From contig NC_134883.1 in NCBI RefSeq assembly GCF_041734735.1, positions 5,690,200 to 5,754,199 of the forward strand: a DNA stretch of 64,000 nt, written 5' to 3'. The notes beneath the pieces are model-generated. The model made no database searches and was not told where the DNA came from. It worked only from the letters and a program-made list of their open reading frames with translations. This stretch comes from Babylonia areolata (lineage: Eukaryota; Mollusca; Gastropoda; Neogastropoda; Buccinidae). Positions 54,891-64,000 of the stretch are shown piece by piece; the first letter of the stretch is position 1; each line of letters opens with the position of its first letter. The translations under genes were made by a program, and so were the position numbers.

Positions 54891-55676
54891 TCGTCGCTGG
54901 TTACCACGAACAACACCATCAAAATTGTACAGAATGAACATATCATCACATTCCTCACATCAACAGCACAACCATTAATGAACACATTGTCGCCTTCCGT
55001 GTAAATATTTTAAAACGCGAGCAAAACAGTCGAACTATGAGCACCAAGAAGATACCGGTTTTATGTACATTCCTCCAGACCAGAGATGGGTATACTTATC
55101 GATGTAATCAGCAACAAGGTATTCTGATTCGTTTTTAAGCATTAAAATCGTTTGAGAAAGCTTCAATATGAACAGATGGGGAGGGAATGAGTGAACGGAG
55201 GGAGAAACAGATAAACGGGGAGAGAGAGAGAGAGAAAGAGCGGAGTATTCAAAAGCAAACCTACACTGATGCATACATATCCGAGAACACGTGCACTCAT
55301 GTCTCTGTCTATGTGTGTCTGTCCGTCTGTCCGCCTCTCTCCCTCTTGCCATTTCCCTCACACTAGTACATAATCACACACACACACACGCACGTACGAC
55401 GCACGCCTGCCTCGTGTTTTGAGGCAGCTGCTGAATAACCTTGACGGTCCGACGGTCGTTCTGTTTTTTTTTTGTGTTTTTTTTCTTTTCTCGCTGTATC
55501 TTAGATTTAATTGGCTAATACATAAGACTAATTCCGCTGCAATTCAGGCATTTCCTGTTGGCTGGGATAAAAATTAATAATCTATTTCTTTTCATTTCGT
55601 TCCTTTTCCCCGTCCATGCTTGTCTTTTCTTTTCCTTCTTTCTCATTTTCTTTTTACTTTCCTTCTTTCTTTTTCG

Positions 55677-55677
<1 letters not shown>

Positions 55678-55708
<31 letters not shown>

Positions 55709-55715
55709 TCTACAT

Positions 55716-55789
<74 letters not shown>

Positions 55790-55790
55790 T
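55678..55790. repeat. (TA)n microsatellite
   Basis: About 110 bp of TA dinucleotides with one short interruption. Ile/Tyr frames are artefacts. Confidence 0.97.
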
Positions 55791-56714
55791 TTCATCCTTT
55801 TTGTTTCTTTCCCCCTTTTTTCCTGTCTTTCTATCTTTCCTCTCGGGTTTACGAGTAAGAGGACAACACAACTTTCCTGTTTTGATCTCCAGCGTGCACT
55901 AGACAGTAGTCTATGGTGGTTTAGTGAGTCACACTACCCTAAACTTTGTCTCTCCCTGTTGCACGTGCCAGCCTTTCTTTGAGGAACAGACAGCCCTGTC
56001 TCACAATGAACATGACTTGGTCAGGGACTACCAGCATTAGTCCCAAATGATGTTTGAAATATTTCGAACATGAAGTGAGTTTTACAATAAACCAAAAATG
56101 ATTACAAAGCATTTGCATTCATATACATAAAACAAAACAATATAATGTAACAGACTATAATTTTATAAAAATATACAAAATTAAAATGTGGCTTGAGTAG
56201 AGGTCAATAAAGCGAAAGATTAAAACAATATACAGAGTTAATTGATTTCCTGCTGAAAATCATTTCACCACACGACATGAAAATATAACAGAGGACTAAA
56301 AGTTTTGACAAACTGTTAGCAAGCGTAAAAAAAACAAACATACTTTCAACTGTGTAGCTTCCTAATACTTCTGCATAAATCAGACACAAGTAACCGCAAC
56401 CTAACTGATAATTATTCCGTAATTCCCAAAAAGCGCAGGCGTATTTTACACAGTCCTTCTTGGCGTTCTGCAGTGCTCCCGAAGAAGAATTAGAAACCAA
56501 AACAAAACAAAAGACACTCGTTATCCAGTTTCTGAAAATGTCAATGGGAAAATCTCTGGTGTTCTTCGTTTACCATTCCTTTCCAAAACTATAATATTAT
56601 TCTGGAATTCGCCAGAGCAAGGTTTGGCTTCTGACTGGCACAGCATACAAGAAACCCACGAGCTTTGTAGCAATCGACTGGCTGATGAAGCATGTGGGAA
56701 TTTAAAGAAATGGA

Positions 56715-56966
56715 ATGGTGTGTTGTGTGATGTGGTGATAGTGTGTTGTGGTGGTGTGGTGTGCTGTGGAGTGGTGTGTTGTGGGGTAGTGTTAGTGTGG
56801 TAGTGTGTGTTGTGGTGTGGTGGTGTGGTGTGGAGTGGTGTGTTGTGGGGTAGTGTCGTTGGTGTGGTGGTGTGTTGTGTTGTGTTGTGGTGTGGTGTGG
56901 TGTGGTAGTGTGTGATGTGTTGTGGTGCAGTGTGGTGTGGTGTGGTGTGTGGTTTGGTGCAGTGTA
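56715..56966. repeat. (GTGGT)n/(GTGTT)n degenerate pentamer repeat
   Basis: GTGTTGTGGTGTGGTGTG-type units cover about 250 bp, with longer-range duplicates of GTGTTGTGGGGTAGTG. Confidence 0.9.
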
Positions 56967-57071
56967 GTTGGCGTGGTGTTACTTTCTCGTCACAGCAGAT
57001 TTCTCTTGTGAGAAATTCGGACTGTTTACCCAAGAGGAACGCCTCGACAGATTGCAACGCCACCCCCTTCA

Positions 57072-57098
57072 ACCCCCCCCCCCCCCCCGCCCCCCAGC
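57072..57098. repeat. poly-C tract
   Basis: A run of C interrupted by one G; assembly errors are likely in such tracts. Confidence 0.85.
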
Positions 57099-57168
57099 CC
57101 CTTATCCACCCCTTTACCCTGCTGTGTGTAAGTCCGTTTGTTTCGCTGTCATAGTGGAACAGCTGGTT

Positions 57169-57170
<2 letters not shown>

Positions 57171-57207
<37 letters not shown>
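57171..57207. repeat. (CA)n microsatellite
   Basis: A pure CA run. Confidence 0.95.
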
Positions 57208-57209
<2 letters not shown>

Positions 57210-57339
57210 ACCAGGGACAACTCTCTTGTCAGGGCGGTTTTTCTTTTACGTGCGGTTAGCGCAAGCTGTACACAGGACCTTGGTGTATCATTTCCCTACG
57301 GCCTGCTGGAGGGGAAGGTGGTGGGAAGAAGAGAGGTGA

Positions 57340-57425
57340 AAACACTCCGGTCCACGGGTAGAATCGAACCCGGAACCCTTGCTGCAGAGTTGGACGCTTT
57401 GTTTACGAGGCCACCACTCCTCTCG
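57340..57425 (-). mobile_element. tRNA-like SINE head, reverse orientation
   Basis: On the minus strand GAGTGGTGGCCTCGTAAAC resembles box A and GGTTCCGGGTTCGATTCTAC contains box B. The remaining tRNA stems do not close, so this is a SINE head or tRNA relic rather than a gene. It differs from families A and B. Confidence 0.45.
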
Positions 57426-57563
57426 CTCTCCTGCTTGGCGAATCGGTGAACAGAACTGACAGCCTTCCTCTGTGTTTACAATCTAAGTATGAATGTACCA
57501 GACTACATTTTTTTGTTGTTGAGAAGTAGCGCAGCGGCATGTAAAAGAAATAAAATGTGGAAG

Positions 57564-57744
<181 letters not shown>

Positions 57745-57889
57745 ACGAATAGCTGCATATCCATTTAAAACAAATGAAGCCTGCAGTGGCAGCTGCAAAC
57801 CCCCCCTCCCCTCTCCCTCCCCACGCCCCACCCACAAATCAATATAAGTTCAGCCAGAAAAAAATTCTCCAACAGTTCCCACCACCTCC

Positions 57890-58774
57890 TCAGCATGGAC
57901 CATGTCTAGGTGACGTTACGGGCACCAGGTAACCATCCTGATCCACGTCCCCAGGGGACACAGCACCTCCCCGCACCCCGGGGCTGGAGGTGGACTGTTG
58001 GGGAGCGATACCCGTCCCCTGCATGTTACCCTGGCTCCCAGCACCGCCACCGTTCTTTTTGGAGGAACGAGCCGTTCTGGGCGTTCCACAGGGGTGGAGG
58101 TAGTTCGGATCCTGTGTGCTTTGGGTGAAGCCCCCCTCTGTTTGAGCTCCACCGTTGGTCAGTGCAGAGTACTCGTGGTGGTCTTGCTGCGGTCGAGGCT
58201 GCTCGTACACGTGGACGCTGTCGGCTGGAGGAGAGAGGTTGATGTAGCTGACCCTGTTAGCAGCACCGCTGGCTGGAATGTTGTTTCTGAGCCCACCATT
58301 CTGGGAAGTTGCCGCCTCAGAGGTAGGGTTAACGTAATAGTACCTCCCGGAACCCTGCCTGTGTGCCTGTGTAGACAGCACTCCCCCACCACCACCACCA
58401 CCACCAGCAGCCAGGTCATCCTTGGTGGTTGTCACGGAGGACGTGTCGTGACCCTGGGAGCTTGGATGATGGAGGTTCTCACCGGGGCTGCTCGGTGACC
58501 GCACGTTTCTGGTGGTGCTGGTGAGAGGCAGCGGCTGGTGGGCAGGGATCATGGCGCTCTCATCCAGGGAGGCGTACACACTCTCACTGCCGTCAGCAGA
58601 GGCGCAGGGCTGGAGGCTGGGTTTGGCGGAGGCGGTCATGAAGCCAGGGAGGGTGTATCGCTCAGCTGTGGACGTGGTCCTCGTGTCTCCCGCGGACTGC
58701 CTCCCGTGGGACGTCCCTGTGGCGGTGACGGAAGCTGCAGCAGCTTCTGGAGTCCTCCCGTTCTTCGTGAATGT
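57890..58774 (-). CDS. last coding exon of an unrecognised Tyr-motif-rich protein (C-terminal tail)
   Basis: On the minus strand, after an acceptor TTGTTGCCAG, the frame reads TFTKNGRTPEAAAASVTATG and continues open for 294 codons to HGPC and a stop at 57892-57890. It is rich in Ser, Thr, Gly and Gln, has an eight-Gly run, and has no predicted helix or domain. Tyr motifs stand out: ESVYASLDES, RYYYVNP, SYINL, VHVYEQP, HEYSALTN, DPNYLHP and DQDGYLVPV. Y-x-N (YVNP, YINL) is the Grb2 SH2 consensus. This is typical of the intracellular tail of a receptor or of a docking protein, but I cannot name the family. The next upstream exon is probably 60497-60599. The gene converges on neuroglian. The coding character is well supported; the function is inference. 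Confidence 0.75.
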   Translation of the reverse strand, partial: TFTKNGRTPEAAAASVTATGTSHGRQSAGDTRTTSTAERYTLPGFMTASAKPSLQPCASADGSESVYASLDESAMIPAHQPLPLTSTTRNVRSPSSPGENLHHPSSQGHDTSSVTTTKDDLAAGGGGGGGGVLSTQAHRQGSGRYYYVNPTSEAATSQNGGLRNNIPASGAANRVSYINLSPPADSVHVYEQPRPQQDHHEYSALTNGGAQTEGGFTQSTQDPNYLHPCGTPRTARSSKKNGGGAGSQGNMQGTGIAPQQSTSSPGVRGGAVSPGDVDQDGYLVPVTSPRHGPC

Positions 58775-58799
58775 CTGGCAACAAGACGGTTGCTGCAGT

Positions 58800-59590
58800 G
58801 TCAGGTTCAGTTTTGTTTGTCAGTTGTTATGGCGCCAGGTTCATTGTCATTTGTCAGTTGTTGTAGCAACAGGTTCATTGTCATTTGTCAGTTGTTGTAG
58901 CAACAGGTTCATTGTCATTTGTCAGTTGTTATGGCGCCAGGTTCATTGTCATTTGTCAGTTGTTATGGCGCCAGGTTCATTGTCATTTGTCAGTTGTTGT
59001 AGCAACAGGTTCATTGTCATTTGTCAGTTGTTGTAGCAACAGGTTCATTGTCATTTGTCAGTTGTTGTAGCAACAGGTTCATTGTCATTGTCAGCGTGGT
59101 TGTGCCAGGTTCATTGTCATTGTCAGCGTGGTTGTGCCAGGTTCATTGTCATTGTCAGCGTGGTTGTGCCAGGTTCATTGTCACTGTCAGCGTGGTAGTG
59201 CCAGGTTCATTGTCACTGTCAGCGTAGTAGTGCCAGGTTCATTGTCATTGTCAGCGTGGTTGTGCCAGGTTCATTGTCATTGTCAGCGTGGTTGTGCCAG
59301 GTTCATTGTCATTGTCAGCGTGGTTGTGCCAGGTTCATTGTCATTGTCAGCGTGGCAGTGCCAGGTTGAAGGTCGGATTCAGTGTTGTGGTGCCAGGTTC
59401 ATTGTCACTGTCAGCGTGGTAGTGCCAGGTTCATTGTCACTGTCAGCGTGGTAGTGCCAGGTTCATTGTCATTTGTCAGTTGTTGTAGCACCAGGTTCAT
59501 TGTCATTGTCAGCGTGACAGTGCCAGGTTGAAGGTCAGTTTCAGTGTTGTGGTGCCAGGTTGAAGGTCGGATTCAGTGTTGTGGTGCCAG
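58800..59590. repeat. minisatellite CAGGTTCATTGTCAT, two unit types, beside the minus-strand exon
   Basis: Two related units alternate in blocks: CAGGTTCATTGTCATTTGTC followed by AGTTGTTRTRGCRMC (about 35 bp), and CAGGTTCATTGTCATTGTC followed by AGCGTGGTTGTGC (about 32 bp). The array starts about 25 bp from the acceptor side of the minus-strand exon. Confidence 0.95.
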
Positions 59591-59690
59591 GTTCATTGGA
59601 AAGGCAAGGCAAGGCAAAAGGTTTATTTCTTGTGTCCCCGGGGGGCTTTGAAACGTTACGTATATACTTCTTTTACCCATACCATACAAG
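59590..59690 (+). repeat. dispersed repeat with (GGCAA)n start
   Basis: GGCAAGGCAAGGCAAAAGG followed by TTTATTTCTTGTGTCCCC. A related AAGGCAAGGCAAAG run occurs near 40855. It is probably the tail of a short retroelement. Confidence 0.4.
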
Positions 59691-59720
59691 CAAAAAGAGT
59701 GATATCTAAAGAACAGAACG

Positions 59721-59721
<1 letters not shown>

Positions 59722-59766
<45 letters not shown>
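59722..59766. repeat. (CA)n microsatellite
   Basis: A pure CA run. Confidence 0.95.
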
Positions 59767-59767
<1 letters not shown>

Positions 59768-60496
59768 CAAACGTTCGCGCAAACACGCAAATACACATTA
59801 ATAAGTAATTTTTCTTTAGCAATATCATTGTTGTAATGCCAGGTTCATTGTCACAGTCAATGCTGTGATGACAAGTTCATTATCATGATCAGTGTCGGAG
59901 TGTCAGGTTCACATTTCAGGCACATAATTTTCTCTCTCTCTCTCTCCCCCTTTTTTTTCTCTGTCTGTCTGTCTGTCTGTTTCTGTCCGTCTATCCCACT
60001 CTTCATCTGCATAAAGCATTTAAAAAGCCCAGGTGCTTTTGAAACATAAATAATCTTTATTTTAAATACAATTTTTAAACGACTTTCTGACCTTGTGCAT
60101 ACCAGTCTTTCTGAGGGAATATTGATTAAACATCTGAGTTAGAGCCTGTCGGTCTCCCCCGGGCCCCCCCAACTCAACCCTTGTCCATCTCGCTCTCTGT
60201 CTCTGTCTCTCTGTCTGTCTCTGTCTGTTTCTCCGTCCTTCTCGCCTCTCTTTCTCTGTCTGGGAAAAATCCATTCTATCTGTACGTTCTGACTGGCAGG
60301 CAACCCACGATAAATCAAAACACTGTGTAACTTATCTACAAGAAAAGCAAACATCATTTCATATGAAGATCCTCAAGCCCATCTCTCGTTGTAGGAAAAA
60401 AAAAGTAAACGTCATATCAGGTCAGGACGGATTGAAATATGAGAAATGAAATGTGTATTGTGGCTCAAAGAAGGTTCTGTTTTTATTAGGTGTCAC

Positions 60497-60599
60497 CTTC
60501 TTGTTGGACACTTGAGGCAGAGGTCTGTTTTTGTAGCGGTCCCCAGCCGGCTCACCCATCTGTCCTGCTGCCCGCGTGCTGGAGTTCAACTCCTCTCTG
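60497..60599 (-). CDS. penultimate exon of the minus-strand Tyr-motif protein
   Basis: The minus strand has a pyrimidine-rich acceptor CACTGCTCCGTCCCAG, then a frame reading REELNSSTRAAGQMGEPAG, DRYKNRPLPQVSNKK and a donor GTGACA. The exon ends in phase 0, and the downstream exon at 58774 also opens in phase 0, giving ...SNKK-TFTKNG.... YKNR adds another Y-x-N motif and RPLPQV is a PxxP-like Pro segment. GTGACA is a weak donor, so the exact end is uncertain. No exon further upstream was seen before the window end. Confidence 0.5.
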
Positions 60600-60629
60600 C
60601 TGGGACGGAGCAGTGTGGCACAGGACAAC

Positions 60630-63600
60630 AGAGCAGTATAGTGTAGTGCAGTGCAGTACAGAGATTAAGGACAGTATGGTACATTACAGAACTGCAGAAC
60701 AGTGCAGTGCAGTACAGTACATAACTACAGAAGAGTGCAATACAGTACAGTACAGTACAGTACAGTACAGTACAGCATAGTATAGTACAGTACAGTACAG
60801 TACAGTACTACAGAATAGTACAGTGCAGTACAGTACAGAACTACATAAGAATGCAGTACAGTACAGTACAGTACAGTACAGTACAGTACTACAGAACAGT
60901 ACAGTACACTACAGTACTACAGAACAGTACAGTACAGTAAAGTACAACATAATAGTACAGTGGGGTATACTACAGAAGTACAGTACAGTACTACAGAAAA
61001 GTACAGTGCACTACAGTACAGTACAGTACAGAACTATGGATCAGTACAGTGCAGAACTACACAACAGTACAGTGCACTACAGTACAGAACTACATAACAG
61101 TACAGTGCACTACAGTACAGAACTACATAACAGTACAGTGCACTACAGTACAGAACTACAGAACTATGGATCAGTACAGTGCAGAACTACACAACAATAC
61201 AGTGTACTACAGTGCAGAACTACACAACAATACAGTGTACTACAGTGCAGAACTACACAACAATACAGTGTACTACAGTGCAGAACTACACAACAATACA
61301 GTGTACTACAGTGCAGAAGTGCTGAACAGTGCAGTACAGAATATAACTACATAACAGTACAGTACAGAACTACATAACAGAACAGTACAGTACAGTACAG
61401 TTCAGAACTACAGTACAATACAGCACAGAACTTTAGAACAGTACAGTGCACTACAGTACAGAACTACAGAACTATGGATCAGTACAGTGCAGAACTACAC
61501 AACAATACAGTGTACTACAGTGCAGAACTACACAACAATACAGTGTACTACAGTGCAGAAATGCTGAACAGTGCAGTACAGAATATAACTACATAACAGT
61601 ACAGTACAGAACTACATAACAGAACAGTACAGTACAGTACAGTTCAGAACTACAGTACAATACAGTATAGTACTTTAGAACAGTACAGTGCACTACAGTA
61701 CAGAACTACAGAACTATGGATCAGTACAGTGCAGAACTACACAACAATACAGTGTACTACAGTGCAGAACTACACAACAATACAGTGTACTACAGTGCAG
61801 AACTACACAACAATACAGTGTACTACAGTGCAGAAATGCTGAACAGTGCAGTACAGAATATAACTACATAACAGTACAGTACAGAACTACATAACAGAAC
61901 AGTGCACTACAGTACAGAACTACAGAACTATGGATCAGTACAGTGCAGAACTACACAACAATACAGTGTACTACAGTGCAGAACTACACAACAATACAGT
62001 GTACTACAGTGCAGAAATGCTGAACAGTGCAGTACAGAATATAACTACATAACAGTACAGTACAGAACTACATAACAGAACAGTACAGTACAGTACAGTT
62101 CAGAACTACAGTACAGTACAGTACAGTACAGAACTATAGAAAAGTACAGTGCAGCACAGCGCAGTGCTGCTGAACAGTACAGTACAGAACCACACAACGA
62201 TACAGTGCAGTACATTCTAGAACTATAGAAAAGTACAGTACAGTGCAGATACAGAACTACAGAACAGTGCAGTGCAGAGCTACAGAACAGTACAGTACAG
62301 AACTACATAACGGTACAGTGCAGCACAGAATTATAGTACAGTGCAGTGCACAGCTACAGAACAGTACAGTACAGAACTACATAACGGTACAGTGCAGCAC
62401 AGAACTACAGAACAGTGCAGTGCACAGCTACAGAACAGTACAGTACAGAACTACATAACGGTACAGTGCAGCACAGAACTACAGAACAGTGCAGTGCACA
62501 GCTACAGAACAGTACAGTACAGAACTACATAACGGTACAGTGCAGCACAGAACTACAGTACAGTGCAGTGCACAGCTACAGAACAGTACAGTACAGAACT
62601 ACATAACGGTACAGTGCAGCACAGAACTACAGTACAGTGCAGTGCACAGCTACAGAACAGTACAGTACAGAACTACATAACGGTACAGTGCAGCACAGAA
62701 CTACAGTACAGTGCAGTGCACAGCTACAGAACAGTACAGTACAGAACTACATAACGGTACAGTGCAGCACAGAGCTACAGAACAGTGCAGTGCAGAGCTA
62801 CAGAACAGTACAGTACAGAACTACATAACGGTACAGTGCAGTGCAATGCAGTGCAGTGCAGTACAGTACAGTACAGTACAGTACAGTGCAGAACTACAGA
62901 ACACTACAGTACATTATAGTACAGTACAGTACAGTACAGTACAGAACTACAGAACACTACAGTACATTATAGTACAGTACAGTACAGAACTACAGAGCAC
63001 TCACTACAGAACACTACAGTACATTATAGTACAGTACAGTACAGTACAGTACAGTACAGTACAGTACAGAACTACAGAGCACTCACTACAGAACACTACA
63101 GTACATTATAGTACAGTGCAGTACAGAATTACAGAACAGTACAGTGCAGTATAGAACTAGAGAACAGTATGGTGCGGTACAGTACAGAACTATAGAAAAG
63201 TACAGTACAATACAGAATCGGTATACTTCAGTGCAGTACAGTACATAATTACAGTACATTACAGAACAGTGCAACACAGTACAGAACTACAGTGCAATAA
63301 AATGCAGTACAACACAGAGCTAGAATACAGTACTGAGCAGTACAGTACAGAAATAATGCAGTACAATGCAGTACTAAGTACAGTACAATACTGTACAGAA
63401 CTACAGTGCAATGCAGTACAGTACAGAAGTAGTACAATACAGTGTAATACAGTACAAAGTTACAGTACAAAATGGTACAGTACAGTACAGTACAGCACAA
63501 TACAGTACAGTACTGTATATTATGGTACAGAGCTAAGTAATGTACAATTAAGTGCGGCACACTTCCGAACAAGAGTACAATACAAAAAAAACTACAATAC

Positions 63601-63885
63601 AGTATTGTACAGTATGTAAGCACAGTACAATGCAATACAACAAAAAAACTAGTGTACAGTATAGTGCTGTACAGAACAATAGTATAATACTATGTAATCC
63701 TGTACATAATTACAGTACAATACAATGCTTTACAGTTCAGAGCTATCATACAGTATAGTACAGTTTAACACAATAGAATACAGTGCAGTACAGAAATTCA
63801 TCACAGTACAAAACTGCAGTATAATACAGTACAGTGTACAGTACAGTACAGAACAGTGCGGGCACAGTAGAAAACTGCAGAACAA
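60630..63885. repeat. ACAGT-pentamer satellite with multi-level higher-order repeats
   Basis: About 3.25 kb is built from ACAGT, ACAGA, ACTAC and GTGCA-type pentamers. Higher-order units: 33 bp (CAGAACTACACAACAATACA then GTGTACTACAGTG) near 61185-61315; larger blocks beginning GAACTATGGATCAG at about 61031, 61161, 61469, 61711 and 61926; and a precise 74-bp unit with CATAACGGTACAGTGCAGCA repeated about seven times at 62270-62840. After 63100 the units become diverged. Frames through it (Thr/Val/Gln/Tyr/Ser-rich) exist only because the unit lacks stops in some registers. Confidence 0.95.
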
Positions 63886-63977
63886 TTTAGTGCCAAACTG
63901 ACAGTGACTTGCAGCGACGATTACAAACACATACACGCACATCCCCCGCCCACACCCATTACAAATACAACGCTACT

Positions 63978-64000
63978 TAACACACACACACACACACACA
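63978..64000. repeat. (CA)n microsatellite at window end
   Basis: A CA run is truncated by the window edge. Confidence 0.9.

Noticed and set aside
60823-63154. Open frames reading TVQYSTELQN-type repeats
   Set aside because: Pure product of the ACAGT satellite, present in many shifted copies.

Overview
The window is animal nuclear DNA, most likely from a gastropod mollusc. It has long introns with GT-AG splice sites, very dense CA/TG and GA microsatellites, many minisatellites, and several tRNA-derived SINE copies of mollusc type. The organism call is inference: the gene is clearly an invertebrate L1CAM/neuroglian, and the SINE modules look molluscan from memory.

Layout. Positions 1-10,200 are upstream and repeat-rich. 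They hold one intact tRNA-Ser(AGA) gene (2327-2408), SINE pieces, a LINE 3' fragment (about 4478-4840), a palindromic GGGCGTTTTGCCC repeat and long CA/GA tracts. From 10,233 to 50,363 on the + strand runs one gene that I assembled as 24 coding exons. Every exon junction keeps phase, and the total is 4,122 nt (1,373 aa). The product is a neuroglian/L1CAM-family adhesion receptor: signal peptide, six Ig domains, five fibronectin III domains, one transmembrane helix and a 223-residue cytoplasmic tail. The tail is unusual. It is Asp/Arg/Tyr-rich, has no FIGQY ankyrin-binding motif or juxtamembrane KY motif that I can see, and ends in a PDZ-type -TFV. The fourth FNIII domain carries two RGD tripeptides, one in the predicted FG loop.

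Intron 1 carries a 2.35-kb TTAA-flanked DNA transposon (13,229-15,576) with inverted ends and remnants of a transposase gene that has lost its core. Introns 3, 11 and 12 carry full-length tRNA-derived SINEs, three of the four with clear target-site duplications. At least ten introns carry minisatellites. Many of these abut, or are built from, exon edges: in intron 18 (37,561-40,411) the left half is a tandem array of the upstream exon end plus its splice donor, and the right half is an array of the downstream acceptor plus the start of the next exon.

Downstream of the neuroglian gene are 3'UTR-like sequence, another SINE and low-complexity DNA. On the minus strand, converging on neuroglian, are the last two recognisable exons (60,599-60,497 and 58,774-57,890) of a second gene. 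They encode a Tyr-motif-rich, Ser/Thr/Gly-rich C-terminal tail with several Y-x-N sites; I do not recognise the family. From about 60.63 to 63.88 kb lies a satellite built on the pentamer ACAGT with several levels of higher-order repeat. No CRISPR, operon or bacterial feature is present, and I recognised no retroviral, LTR or Polinton element.
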